Notes: generated by a model from the letters alone, not told the origin. Shown: positions 47,604-56,284, numbered from the stretch's first letter. The stretch: DNA of 64,000 bases from JAPWJZ01 sp964575605 (GCA_964575605.1 CAZNRN010000002.1:1-64000); one strand, 5' to 3'. Numbers and translations are program-made.

Positions 47604-49067
47604 ATGGCGGCGTCATTCAGCAGCGAAACAAAAAATTCCGCACCTGAAACTTCCAACGCCGGGGGTACAGGGGTGGTTCCGCGATTGCCGGCAACGCCGG
47701 CGGGGGCCGCCGATATCCTGTGGCAGGAAAAGCTGGCGGGGGGCGCGCTGGGCCTTTTGCGCCGCGATACGGCCGAGGCCTATTTCGCCAATGAAATGGC
47801 AGATGCGATCGCGAAGAAAAATGCATACCGCCTTGAATACCTGCTGACGCAGCCGCTGGTCTTCCGCCACGGCCTTGCCACCACCACCGTCAGCCCCGAA
47901 AACGGCATCAACGCCGCCTTCCGCAAAAACATGCGCCGCCGCGATTACCTTGTCGGCAAGCCCAAGATGCGCCGCTATCCGGCGCTGGCCCAATACTGCG
48001 GCATGGCGCCGCTGACCCATGCCGTGCGCGCGGATTTTGCGGAGGGCGTGAAGATACTGGTGAAGCACGGCGCGGGCCCCTTCGGCGAGAAGGACACGCT
48101 GCGCGGCGATGACGCCTATTACCATCCGGCGCTGCAGGTCGCGATGCAGTTCGGGCGCAATGACTGCCTTGAACACATGCTGTCCTCCGACGGCTTCCAG
48201 AAAGATTTGGCGGCACGCCCTGCGCGCGTGCGCGGGTTCCTGATGGAATGGGGGATCAAGGGCGGGCATCCCGAAACGCTGGAATACCTTATCAGGCGCG
48301 ATGCGCAGGTGCTCGATAACGTCGCCATGCCGCTCACCGGCTTCCGCAAAGTGGAAGGCGGCAAGAACGCGCTGGAAGTGGCGATAGAAAGCCGCGTGGC
48401 GCCTGCGATATTCGATATCGTGCTGAAGCATAAACCCGCGACGGACGCGAAATACCTCTTCCAGGCGATTGCCCAGAAAAACGAATACGCCGCCATGGCG
48501 CTGGTCAGGGCGGGCGTGGGCATTGAATCTGTCGATGCCAAAACGGGCGCGACCGCGCTGCTGCTGGGCGCGAAGGCGGATATGCGGGGGCTCGTCTCGC
48601 TGCTGCTGGAATGCGGCGCGAAAACGGATGCGCGCGACAAGGGCGGCCGCGACCTTATCGACTATGCCGTGAAATCATACCGCGACCCGATGCTGGGTAT
48701 TGTCCTTGACCGCGCAAAATTCCCGCCCGCGCGCCTGATGAAACATGCGAAGCGCTGCCGCCGCCAGCCCGAAATGGCACGGCTGCTGAAGGTTGCGGCG
48801 CTCGATGCTTCCGGCACCCTGGCTGATAACAATTCGCCCTGGCAGGTGACGGGGCCGCAGCAGGTCTCCGTACTGACGAAAGATTCACAGTCGGGTTTAC
48901 AGCTGGCGGAAGTTTTCAATTTCGCGACCGAAAAACACCTCGTCGTGTCGCGCCACCCCGAGACGCTGAAGGACGAGGTGCTGCTGTCGGAAGATTTTTC
49001 GACCATGAAGAACCGCAAGATCCTCGATGTCGCGGCCAAGCACCTGCCGAAGGCCCCCGGCGTTTAA
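47604..49067 (+). CDS. Large ankyrin-type repeat protein
   Basis: Cytosolic protein of 487 residues. A disordered Thr/Pro/Ser-rich N terminus (residues 1-35) precedes degenerate ankyrin units: PLTHAVRADFAEGVKILVKH, ALQVAMQFGRNDCLEHMLSS, NALEVAIESRVAPAIFDIVL, LFQAIAQKNEYAAMALVRAG and LLLGAKADMRGLVSLLLECG. The C-terminal about 90 residues form a separate domain (QVSVLTKDSQSGLQLAEVFN) ending AAKHLPKAPGV. Its N-terminal half aligns with the next gene, so the two are paralogues. AGGGGT lies upstream of the ATG. Confidence 0.85.
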   Translation: MAASFSSETKNSAPETSNAGGTGVVPRLPATPAGAADILWQEKLAGGALGLLRRDTAEAYFANEMADAIAKKNAYRLEYLLTQPLVFRHGLATTTVSPENGINAAFRKNMRRRDYLVGKPKMRRYPALAQYCGMAPLTHAVRADFAEGVKILVKHGAGPFGEKDTLRGDDAYYHPALQVAMQFGRNDCLEHMLSSDGFQKDLAARPARVRGFLMEWGIKGGHPETLEYLIRRDAQVLDNVAMPLTGFRKVEGGKNALEVAIESRVAPAIFDIVLKHKPATDAKYLFQAIAQKNEYAAMALVRAGVGIESVDAKTGATALLLGAKADMRGLVSLLLECGAKTDARDKGGRDLIDYAVKSYRDPMLGIVLDRAKFPPARLMKHAKRCRRQPEMARLLKVAALDASGTLADNNSPWQVTGPQQVSVLTKDSQSGLQLAEVFNFATEKHLVVSRHPETLKDEVLLSEDFSTMKNRKILDVAAKHLPKAPGV

Positions 49068-49162
49068 GCATGGGGTACTATACTACTATTTATCTTGAAA
49101 TCCTTGGTTAAATCAGATATATTCTGTCAAATTCAATCACTCGTTTGGATGAGGGGTGCGAA

Positions 49163-49843
49163 ATGACAGACTTGAGTGCGCGCGCAGGCGGCGGAGATGC
49201 GGCGCTGACGGTGCGCCAGAGGCTCTCGATGGCGTTTCCGGGGCGCTTGCGGACGCGCGCGCTGGGCGATTTGCTTGCAAAATCAATCACCGAAAAAGAC
49301 GAAAGGCTGCTGGCGCTGCTCGTGCAGGGCGGCCTCACCACTATTTTCAACCGCGCGATCGAAGCGGTCGATGCGAATGCAGGCTTTATAAATGCGCTTG
49401 ATAAGTCTGGCGAAACTGACCGCAGCCGCTACCCCCATCTCTACGGCAACGAAAAAACTGCGCCCTTGGTGCTGGCCGTGATCAAGGGTTTCGAAGAGGG
49501 GGCGAAAATATTGCTGGCGGCGGGCGCAAAACCTTTTGAAAAAGCTGAACATATTTTGACGGGCTATACCGGCGCTTTAGGCGCGGCGATTTTCCGCGGC
49601 GATGAAGCGATGATTAAACTCCTGATGTCGCAGGAAACAGTGAAACAGGAATTGCAGGAAGAGCCGAAATTCCGCAACTACCTGCTGCATGTCGCGATTT
49701 TATCGGACAACGATAAATCGCTGAAAACATTGATTGCCTGCGACGCCGGTTTCGTCGAAAAAGCCCGCGCCTACGGCACGCTGAAAGCGACGGATGTGAA
49801 ACTGGGCGACGGCATCAAACGCGCGGCGCGGCCTTCGCGTTGA
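49163..49843 (+). CDS. Ankyrin-type repeat protein, paralogue of the preceding gene
   Basis: Cytosolic protein of 226 residues; ATG at 49163 with GAGGGG seven bases upstream. It resembles the first half of the 487-residue protein: LLAKSITEKDERLLALLVQG parallels MADAIAKKNAYRLEYLLTQ, and LVLAVIKGFEEGAKILLAAG parallels LTHAVRADFAEGVKILVKHG. It lacks the C-terminal domain of that protein. Its last 29 bases overlap the convergent gene on the minus strand. Confidence 0.83.
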   Translation: MTDLSARAGGGDAALTVRQRLSMAFPGRLRTRALGDLLAKSITEKDERLLALLVQGGLTTIFNRAIEAVDANAGFINALDKSGETDRSRYPHLYGNEKTAPLVLAVIKGFEEGAKILLAAGAKPFEKAEHILTGYTGALGAAIFRGDEAMIKLLMSQETVKQELQEEPKFRNYLLHVAILSDNDKSLKTLIACDAGFVEKARAYGTLKATDVKLGDGIKRAARPSR

Positions 49844-50189
49844 TTTTGTTGATTTTCAGCGGCTTCATCACGCGCACGGCTTTTTTCGTGGCGGGGTTAA
49901 AGACGGGCGCTATTTTTTCATCGGGCAGGCGCGCGCCTTCTTCCTGCAATTCCTGCAAGCGTTTTTCACCCCGCTCTTCGCCGTGGCCTAAGGTTGCCTC
50001 GACGGCTTTCATGGTGGAGATGACGGTGAAATAACCGCATGCGAGCACGGCTGCTACCGCCAGTAATATCAAGGGGGTGGCCATCCCCGCCGTCAGCGTG
50101 GCGGTTAAGCAGGCCTGCGCGCCATAAATGCCGGCACCTGCTCCGGCCATATGGGTGATGACGCGGGGGATGGCGCCGAAGTTTTTCAT
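49815..50189 (-). CDS. Small membrane protein with KPLKINK tail
   Basis: Unrecognised 124-residue protein with two hydrophobic helices (about residues 12-32, and 37-58: TPLILLAVAAVLACGYFTVI) followed by a charged helix (EERGEKRLQELQEEGARLPD) and the tail KAVRVMKPLKINKINAKAAPRV (read as KAVRVMKPLKINK). The tail matches those of the operon at 43593-45074. The helical-hairpin topology would put the tail on the same side as the N terminus, probably the cytoplasm. The ATG abuts the stop of the next upstream gene (one-base overlap), so the two tail proteins are co-expressed. Confidence 0.8.
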   Translation of the reverse strand: MKNFGAIPRVITHMAGAGAGIYGAQACLTATLTAGMATPLILLAVAAVLACGYFTVISTMKAVEATLGHGEERGEKRLQELQEEGARLPDEKIAPVFNPATKKAVRVMKPLKINKINAKAAPRV

Positions 50190-50662
50190 TATATTTGCGG
50201 CTTTTTAAGTTGCAGCGGTTTCATCGTGCGCACGGGCGCTGCCGATTCAACACTGACCTCGGCCGCCGCCGGATTGAAAGATTTCTGCGCGGGTTGCGGC
50301 GCCTTGAAACCGGAGGGCGGATCATCGAATACTTTCAGGTCGTGACCCCAGCCCGCAATATCGTTCTGGTGTTTTTCCAGCGTGCCCCCCAGCAGCCATC
50401 CGCCTGCGCGCGAGGCGATTCCGCCTGCCGCGAATAACACCAACCCGGTGTAAAGCGCGGCGGGACCTGCGCCAAAAACAACGGCCAGAAATCCGCCGAG
50501 AGCAAGCATCCCGCCGAGGGCGCCCGTGATAGCGACGGCGGCGGTGGCCAGGAAAAGCCTGCTGGCGCGGCGCGCGGCATTGCGGCCGTTCGCGGCGTCA
50601 TAGGCATGCGGCTTCACCGCTTTTTCCGCGACGGATTTTGCGATCGCTGCGCTGAGTGACAT
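50189..50662 (-). CDS. Membrane protein with KPLQLKKP tail
   Basis: Unrecognised 157-residue protein. Hydrophobic glycine/alanine-rich helices occupy about residues 37-62 and 64-92 (FLATAAVAITGALGGMLALG, AALYTGLVLFAAGGIASRAG). A soluble stretch (LEKHQNDIAGWGHDLKVFDD) and a Pro/Ala-rich linker lead to the tail APVRTMKPLQLKKPQI. First gene of a two-gene operon with the similar protein downstream. A promoter is likely at 50723-50751. The segment KSFNPAAAEVSVESAAPVRTMK parallels APVFNPATKKAVRVMK of its neighbour, so they share the last about 30 residues. Confidence 0.8.
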   Translation of the reverse strand: MSLSAAIAKSVAEKAVKPHAYDAANGRNAARRASRLFLATAAVAITGALGGMLALGGFLAVVFGAGPAALYTGLVLFAAGGIASRAGGWLLGGTLEKHQNDIAGWGHDLKVFDDPPSGFKAPQPAQKSFNPAAAEVSVESAAPVRTMKPLQLKKPQI

Positions 50663-50722
50663 GGATGCCCCCTGAAAAGGATACGGCGTTCAAAGGCCGC
50701 CTGCCTGCAGGGCAAGGTATTA

Positions 50723-50751
50723 TGTATAATCAATTTATGGGGCGTGGGCAA
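50723..50751 (-). promoter_or_regulatory. Putative promoter of the membrane tail-protein pair
   Basis: Minus strand TTGCCC (50746-50751), 17-base spacer, TATACA (50723-50728), about 60 bases before the ATG at 50662. Confidence 0.5.
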
Positions 50752-50786
50752 GCATTAACAGGTAAGCCATTGTAATAAATCGCTTA

Positions 50787-51428
50787 TCAGCTAATCAGGT
50801 TTGCGGGCGGCAGTTCAATTAAATCGTCCGGCAGCTCGTTTTTATTGCCTCTTTTCCCGGGGAAATGGCGGGTGAGGATGGCTTCGCAGGCGGCGATGGC
50901 GGTCAGGAAACCTTCATGCACCAGCCCCTTTTTCAGGTAGCCGGTGAAGCCCGCGACGATGTCGTTCCATTCGCCGTCCTTCACCTTGCCGTTGATGCCG
51001 TCGTCGGCGATCAGCTCGACATACTGTTCCTCGACCGAGACGAACAACAAAACGCCGGTGCGGTTTTCGGTCTCGTTCAGGCGGCGGATAAAGAACTGCT
51101 CGAAAGCAATCCTGCTGCAATTCGCCTCCCGCACCGCCTTCGGCGTCACGATAACACGCAAGGGGGTATAGAGCAGCACCAGCGCCAGCATCACAAAGGC
51201 AACCGCTTGTAATTCGAAGGTGACGACAGGCGGGCGGCCGAAAGAGGCGAAGACGGGGTTCAGCAGCGGCAGTAATAGCGCGCCAAACGCCGCCCAGATG
51301 ACGGGATAATGCACATAGCGCGCCGATGATTTCGTCACCACGCAGACGAATTCGCCGCGCGTCGATTTCTCGAGGCCCCTGACGGCTTTTAAAATATCCT
51401 TGCGCATCGTGTCGGTGACATTGAACAT
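50787..51428 (-). CDS. TPM domain protein, membrane-bound, cytosolic N terminus
   Basis: Protein of 213 residues; ATG at 51428 with AGGA upstream. The N-terminal strand-helix TPM-like start (AVRGLEKSTRGEFVCVVTKS) is interrupted by two hydrophobic helices (about 40-57 and 68-88), after which the TPM domain continues (FFIRRLNETENRTGVLLFVS, YVELIADDGINGKVKDGEWN). This layout is known for the second TPM protein that often follows a secreted one and LemA. The secreted TPM gene lies immediately upstream (one base between), but no lemA is present. TPM domains are implicated in photosystem repair in plants and in envelope-linked processes in bacteria; the exact role here is unknown. Confidence 0.85.
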   Translation of the reverse strand: MFNVTDTMRKDILKAVRGLEKSTRGEFVCVVTKSSARYVHYPVIWAAFGALLLPLLNPVFASFGRPPVVTFELQAVAFVMLALVLLYTPLRVIVTPKAVREANCSRIAFEQFFIRRLNETENRTGVLLFVSVEEQYVELIADDGINGKVKDGEWNDIVAGFTGYLKKGLVHEGFLTAIAACEAILTRHFPGKRGNKNELPDDLIELPPANLIS

Positions 51429-51429
51429 T

Positions 51430-52161
51430 TTACCAGTATCCTCTCGCGCCGCCGGGCCTTGTGCCGTAGTAGCCGTCGCGCGGCACATAGCGCCCGGGGC
51501 GGTTCAGCGCGCCCGCCGCGACCAGGAAGAGCACGATCAGCGGCGTCCAGTTATAGGGCGTCGGCTTCGGCACCACCGCGGGCGAGGGCCTTGTATAGGC
51601 GCCCTGCAGCGCCATCAGCACGGCGCGCGTGCCGTCGACGATGCCGCGCTGCATATGGCCCTTCTGGAAGTTGGGCAGCATGATGCGGTAGACGATGGCC
51701 GACTGCACGTTGCCCGGCAGCCCGGTGGTGAGCTGCGGCGACACATCGAGCATCGCCTGTTTTTCCGCCGCCATGACAATCAGCGTTACTGCAGGCTTGG
51801 TCGTATTGCCGCTGCGGGTTTTCTCGATGTTGAATTTTGCCTGGGAGGGGGCGATATAAAGCCTGAACTGCGCGCCTGTCCAGTATTCGTTGCTGCCCGC
51901 GATGCTTTTCAGCTGCTTGATGACCAACGGGTGCAGCAGTTTCGCGTCGTCGATGACGTCGCTGTAAACCTTGTATCGCGCAGGGTCCTGCTTGTCGTTC
52001 GGCGAGAGAGCGTCCTGTATCGTGCCGTTCACAACCTCGTTCACGGCGATGTCCACCGCCGCCTGCCCGATCGCGCCCGCGACGCTTTGCGCCTGCGCCG
52101 CTGACGAAAGCGTGACGGCGGCCATAAACAGTACGGCGGTGAAAACGTGCAGGGCCCTCAT
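51430..52161 (-). CDS. Exported TPM domain protein
   Basis: Protein of 243 residues; signal peptide MRALHVFTAVLFMAAVTLSS(AAQA). A TPM-like domain spans about residues 75-180 (FRLYIAPSQAKFNIEKTRSG, TLIVMAAEKQAMLDVSPQLT, GIVDGTRAVLMALQGAY) though it is divergent. One C-terminal transmembrane helix (WTPLIVLFLVAAGAL) anchors it, followed by a Gly/Arg/Tyr-rich end (DGYYGTRPGGARGYW). I chose the ATG at 52161 because the signal peptide starts there. It precedes the second TPM gene in an operon. Confidence 0.8.
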   Translation of the reverse strand: MRALHVFTAVLFMAAVTLSSAAQAQSVAGAIGQAAVDIAVNEVVNGTIQDALSPNDKQDPARYKVYSDVIDDAKLLHPLVIKQLKSIAGSNEYWTGAQFRLYIAPSQAKFNIEKTRSGNTTKPAVTLIVMAAEKQAMLDVSPQLTTGLPGNVQSAIVYRIMLPNFQKGHMQRGIVDGTRAVLMALQGAYTRPSPAVVPKPTPYNWTPLIVLFLVAAGALNRPGRYVPRDGYYGTRPGGARGYW

Positions 52162-52252
52162 ATAAACAGCTTGTGGTGCGGGGATGGTTTTGTCAACGCG
52201 AAGCGCGGCGCGGAGGGGAAAATGGGGTTTATGGTGAATGCCGGTTACACCA

Positions 52253-53968
52253 TCACATCCCGGGGCCCTTGGGCCGCGGCTTGGGGGTGGTGGCGGGCTT
52301 TTTGTCGTCATCGCCGCCGCCGAAGAAACGGCTGCCCATCGACCAGGCGCCTTCGCCCAGTTCGCGCAGGCCGGATTTTTCGGGCGCGTATTTTTCGCCC
52401 GCGGTCGCGACAATCCCGCCGCGCACCACTTCGCGTGCGCCGTCGCCGACGCCAAAGCCGACGATATTGCCGAGCGTTTCGGCCGTGCCGGCCACCAGCG
52501 CCGCGCCGGCCTTGCCGTAGTGGCCGTCAAGCGCGGCAGATCCTGCCTCGTGCAGCACGAAGCCCGCGGTCACGACCGCGCCGATGACAGGCACTTTTTT
52601 CGCGACGAAGCCTAAACCTTTGGCGACGGGCGCGACCTTGCGCGTCAAATCGGCCGCGGCCTCGTATGTCTTGGCGTTGGTGGCAATCTGTTGTACGGCC
52701 GTAATCGTGGCCGAGGCGTAATCACCCTTGGCCACATCAAGCACGACCTGCGCCGCGCCCGTGCCATGCCCCAGTTTCGCCTGTGCCGCCTTAGACACCT
52801 TGGGCACCGGCAGGTTGGGAAGGTTGGGTACCTGAACCTTCGGAATCTGTATCTTGGGGCGCGTTTGCGGCGCTTCGGTATTGGCCTTCGGCGTTGCGGG
52901 CGTATCGCCGCCGCCTGCGGGTTTATCCGGTTTGGGCTGTACGGGCGCAGAGCCGCCGTCATCTCCGCCGCCGCCTTTGGGTCCGTTGTCTTTTGGCGGG
53001 TCCTTGCGCGGCGTTTCGGCTTTGGGTGCTTCGCCAGCGGGCGCAGGGGATTGCAGTGTTTTCGCTGTCGCTGCGGCATGCGGGTCTGCCGCACCCGGGT
53101 CTTTCGCGCGCGTGATATCGGCGTCGCGGGTCGAGACGTGGTCGAGTTCTGTTTTCGCGACGGGCGCCGGTTTCTGGCCGCCCGGCAATTCCTGTTCAAG
53201 CGTCTTTGCCAGCTGCGACGACAGCGTGCCGTCTTCGTGGCCGACGCCGTCAAAGACGGCCGTGGTGACGCTTTTGCCTTTCAGGTCGGTGGACGCGTCA
53301 AGGCGCGTGGTGACGATGGTGGTATTGTCCTGCGCGCCCATGGCGGTCGCGCGTTCGGTCAGGAACCTTGAAATATCGGGGCTGTCGGGGTTGGCCTTCA
53401 CATAGGCCTCGATATCGGCCTGCATCTGTGCCTTGCCGCCCTTGCCGATGTAAGCATCCGATAAACCGTCGGATGCCGTCAGCACGATGGCGCGTTCTCC
53501 CGGCTGCAACCGGATCTTTTCGGTATGAATGTTATTGGCGCCGGGGTCGCCCAGATTGCCGAAATCGTTGCCCATCACATGCATCTTGTCGGCTGGAATG
53601 CGGTCGTCGACAAGGTTGATGACCGACACCTTATTATCTGCGCCGATGCGGATGACGGAAACCTGGCTGTCGCCGCGCGCGCCCGCTGTGACCTCGAACG
53701 AGCCCTGCCCGTTTTGCGAAATCGAGGCGATAACGCCGGTCGAGCCGTTGTCGACGCTGGCGGCACGCGCCTGCATCTTGTCCATCAGCGTCGCCATGCC
53801 CGCGTCGTCAAGCTTTTGCGCCGAGGTCATGACGGTATAACTGTCGGCCTGTCCTGTCGTTATTCCTAGTTTGCCGTCGGCTTGTTGCAGGCCGGACGTC
53901 TGGTAGGCCGCTGTGACGGCGCTGCCGGTCTGGTAGTGTTCGGAAATGTCCTTCGGGTTATCGGCCAT
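52253..53968 (-). CDS. PP2C-like phosphatase domain fused to Pro-rich linker and hydrophobic C terminus
   Basis: Protein of 571 residues; ATG at 53968 (MADNPKD). The N-terminal about 230 residues have PP2C features: GSTGVIASISQNG, AGARGDSQVSVIRI, AIVLTASDGLSDAY and GAQDNTTIVTTRLD, covering the metal-binding Asp of SDG and DN. The usual early ADGxGG motif is not apparent, so activity is uncertain. About 150 residues of Pro/Lys/Asp/Gly linker follow. The C-terminal about 190 residues are Ala/Gly-rich and hydrophobic (KKVPVIGAVVTAGFVLHEAG, AGAALVAGTAETLGNIVGFG), ending PKPRPKGPGM. The layout of enzyme, linker and membrane-active end suggests an effector or a membrane-tethered phosphatase. No signal peptide. 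Confidence 0.78.
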   Translation of the reverse strand: MADNPKDISEHYQTGSAVTAAYQTSGLQQADGKLGITTGQADSYTVMTSAQKLDDAGMATLMDKMQARAASVDNGSTGVIASISQNGQGSFEVTAGARGDSQVSVIRIGADNKVSVINLVDDRIPADKMHVMGNDFGNLGDPGANNIHTEKIRLQPGERAIVLTASDGLSDAYIGKGGKAQMQADIEAYVKANPDSPDISRFLTERATAMGAQDNTTIVTTRLDASTDLKGKSVTTAVFDGVGHEDGTLSSQLAKTLEQELPGGQKPAPVAKTELDHVSTRDADITRAKDPGAADPHAAATAKTLQSPAPAGEAPKAETPRKDPPKDNGPKGGGGDDGGSAPVQPKPDKPAGGGDTPATPKANTEAPQTRPKIQIPKVQVPNLPNLPVPKVSKAAQAKLGHGTGAAQVVLDVAKGDYASATITAVQQIATNAKTYEAAADLTRKVAPVAKGLGFVAKKVPVIGAVVTAGFVLHEAGSAALDGHYGKAGAALVAGTAETLGNIVGFGVGDGAREVVRGGIVATAGEKYAPEKSGLRELGEGAWSMGSRFFGGGDDDKKPATTPKPRPKGPGM

Positions 53969-54070
53969 GAGGAATATTTTATCATGGCGGCGGTTCAAAA
54001 ATTCTTAACCGGGCGTTAACTTCCAGCCTTTTCAAGGCTTTTTACGGCCACCGCGCCAAGGATTCAAAAT

Positions 54071-54967
54071 TTAAGGCCAGCGGGCCTCTGGCGGCATCGA
54101 CATCAGAATCGCCTCGGTGTTGCCGCCGGTTTTGAGGCCGAATTGCGTGCCGCGGTCGTAGAGCAAATTGAACTCGACGTAACGGCCGCGCTTGACCAGC
54201 TGGTATTCGCGCTGATCCTCCGTCCACGTGCGGTTCATATGGCGGCGCACCAGCTGCGGATAGATGTCGAGGAAAGTTTTGCCGACATCCTGCGTAAAGG
54301 TGAAATCGCGTTGCCAGTCGTTTTCAAGGTAGTCGTAGAAAATGCCGCCAACGCCGCGCGGCTCGTTCCGGTGCGGCAGGAAGAAATAATCGTCGCACCA
54401 TTTTTTGAACTTGGGGTAATAGGCGGGGTCGTGCTTGTCGCAGGTGGTTTTGAAGGCCGCGTGGAAATCGGCCGTGTCCTTGTCGTCGGGATACATCGGC
54501 GTCAAATCCGCGCCGCCGCCGAACCATGCTTTTGTGGTGACTATGTGGCGCGTGTTCATGTGGACGGCGGGCACCAGCGGTGATCTCATATGCGCGACAA
54601 GGCTGATGCCGGCTGCGAAAAATTCGCCGGTGTCGCCGGCGCCCGGGATGTTCTTGCGGAATTCGGACGAAAAGGTGCCATGCACGGCCGAGATATTCAC
54701 GCCGACCTTTTCGAACACGCGGCCCTTCATCAGGGAAATAACGCCGCCGCCGCTTAAAACGCCGTCGCTGTTGGGGCTGTTTTCGCGGGTCCAGGGTTTG
54801 CGCTCGAACTTACCTGCGGGCAGGCCGCTGTGTGTGCCTGTCAGCTCGGTTTCGATTTTTTCGAATTCGGCGCAGATCTGGTCGCGCAGGTTTTCGAACC
54901 ACGCGACGGCGGTTTTCTTCTGGTCTTCCGGCTGCTGTTTTGCAAGGGCGGTCATGGGCGGATTCAT
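54071..54967 (-). CDS. hemF: Oxygen-dependent coproporphyrinogen III oxidase
   Basis: Converts coproporphyrinogen III to protoporphyrinogen IX with O2 in haem synthesis. The 298 residues contain the family signatures FFAAGISLVAHMRSPLVPAV, MNTRHIVTTKAWFGGGADLT and FNLLYDRGTQFGLKTGGNTE, and full length is present. ATG at 54967 or 54955 are both possible; a TTG at 54991 would overlap the trmL stop. Presence of HemF shows an aerobic or microaerobic lifestyle, in agreement with the petABC operon close by. Follows trmL on the minus strand. Confidence 0.95.
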   Translation of the reverse strand: MNPPMTALAKQQPEDQKKTAVAWFENLRDQICAEFEKIETELTGTHSGLPAGKFERKPWTRENSPNSDGVLSGGGVISLMKGRVFEKVGVNISAVHGTFSSEFRKNIPGAGDTGEFFAAGISLVAHMRSPLVPAVHMNTRHIVTTKAWFGGGADLTPMYPDDKDTADFHAAFKTTCDKHDPAYYPKFKKWCDDYFFLPHRNEPRGVGGIFYDYLENDWQRDFTFTQDVGKTFLDIYPQLVRRHMNRTWTEDQREYQLVKRGRYVEFNLLYDRGTQFGLKTGGNTEAILMSMPPEARWP

Positions 54968-54987
54968 AAGGTTTGCAGGAGGCAGAG

Positions 54988-55452
54988 TCAAGTTTTGGCG
55001 GGAAAGCCGTTTGTCTGCCGCAGCGCCTCGGATAAAACCATCGATGCAGCGACGGCGACATTCAGCGAACGCACGCCGGCCGCCATGGGAATGGTGACGC
55101 GCGCGTCGCAGGCCGCGTGGACGTCTTCGGGCACGCCCAGGCTTTCGCGGCCGGCCAGCAGGATGTCGCCGGCTTCGAATTTGAAATCCAGGAAGCTGTC
55201 TGTCGTTTTTGTGGTCAGCAGCACCAGCCTTTGCCCCTCGCGCGTTTTACGGAACGCCTGCCAGCTGCTGTGGCGCTGCATATCGAGCTTTTCAAGGTAA
55301 TCCATGCCCGCGCGTTTCAGGTTTTTATCGGTCAGCAGAAATCCGCAGGGCTCGATGATATCAAGGCTGACGCCAAGGCAGGCGCAAAGGCGCATCAGCG
55401 TGCCCGCGTTCTGGGGGATATCCGGCTCGTAAAGGGCGAGGCGCATTGCCAC
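54988..55452 (-). CDS. trmL: tRNA (cytidine(34)-2'-O)-methyltransferase TrmL
   Basis: SPOUT-class methyltransferase of 154 residues that methylates the wobble ribose of tRNA-Leu. Motifs: LALYEPDIPQNAGTLMRLCA (N terminus), ILLAGRESLGVPEDVH and IPMAAGVRSLNVAVAASMVL (SAM-binding trefoil knot). Length matches the single-domain family. hemF follows 20 bases downstream. Divergent from the TraX-like cluster with 58 bases between starts. Confidence 0.94.
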   Translation of the reverse strand: MAMRLALYEPDIPQNAGTLMRLCACLGVSLDIIEPCGFLLTDKNLKRAGMDYLEKLDMQRHSSWQAFRKTREGQRLVLLTTKTTDSFLDFKFEAGDILLAGRESLGVPEDVHAACDARVTIPMAAGVRSLNVAVAASMVLSEALRQTNGFPAKT

Positions 55453-55510
55453 TATCCTGTGTTTAGGGGTAGCATATGATTAGACTTATTCCCGCGCGAA
55501 AGCCAGATGA

Positions 55511-56284
55511 ATGCGCTTCCCTCGATGCCCTTTGCCGCGCCTTGCCACATACCAGCTGACGGCGCTGGCGGTGGTGGCGTTCATGATCGACCATTTCGGC
55601 TCCGACTTCATGCAGTCGGAACCGGCGCTGAGGCAGTTCAAGTTCCCGGTCATTTTCTGGTTTTTCCCGGTCGGCTATAATTCCGGCTGGAAGGCGCAGC
55701 CGATGTTGTGGTGGGGCCTTGTGATCCTGACGGCGGTCACCGTCTTCAGCGCCAATGTGTTCCTGCCGCTGGGCGTACTGGGCACGATGATTTTTTGCAA
55801 ATATGCGCTGGACCCGCTGATGGAGATCTCCATGAAGCACTGGTCTGTGCTGGCGGTGACGCAGGTGCTGCTGCTGGCTGCCTCGCCATGGACACATTTT
55901 TACGTGATGGAATACGGCACGATGGCGCTGATCATCGCGACCTCGGGCTGGCTGGTGCGCCACCGCGATGTTATTCCGCACGGCCGCAGGATCGCGGCGA
56001 TACACCTGGCCTTCATGGCGCTGGCCTTTACGGCGTTCCAGTACCTCTATATCCACAACATGCGTTACGTGCCCGCCGTGCTGGCGCTTTGCACCTGCCT
56101 TTCGGCCTGGTACATGTGGGATTTCAAGGACAGCATCCTGAAAGCGCTGCGCAAAAAGCCCGAGGGCATCATCGACCGCGTCGCCTTCTTTGTGGGGCAT
56201 CACAGCCTCGAGATTTTTGTCGGGCATCTTCTGGCCTACAAGGCCGTCGCCTGGTACCTTTACCGCTATGTGCTGCCGGCATGA
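55511..56284 (+). CDS. TraX-like multi-span membrane protein 1
   Basis: Integral membrane protein of 257 residues resembling the TraX/acyltransferase-like family. Landmarks: YQLTALAVVAFMIDHFGSDF (intramembrane D-H), FPVIFWFFPVGYNSGWK, WHFYVMEYGT-like MEYGTMALIIATSGWLVRHR and VGHHSLEIFVGHLLAYKAVA. TraX itself acetylates pilin, but chromosomal relatives are uncharacterised. It is the first of three head-to-tail homologues; its stop overlaps the next ATG (ATGA). The gene may start at 55511 (ATG). Confidence 0.83.
   Translation: MRFPRCPLPRLATYQLTALAVVAFMIDHFGSDFMQSEPALRQFKFPVIFWFFPVGYNSGWKAQPMLWWGLVILTAVTVFSANVFLPLGVLGTMIFCKYALDPLMEISMKHWSVLAVTQVLLLAASPWTHFYVMEYGTMALIIATSGWLVRHRDVIPHGRRIAAIHLAFMALAFTAFQYLYIHNMRYVPAVLALCTCLSAWYMWDFKDSILKALRKKPEGIIDRVAFFVGHHSLEIFVGHLLAYKAVAWYLYRYVLPA

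Noticed and set aside
43500..54000. Prophage or integrative element covering the accessory block
   Set aside because: No integrase, transposase, phage structural gene or flanking tRNA-derived repeat was seen.
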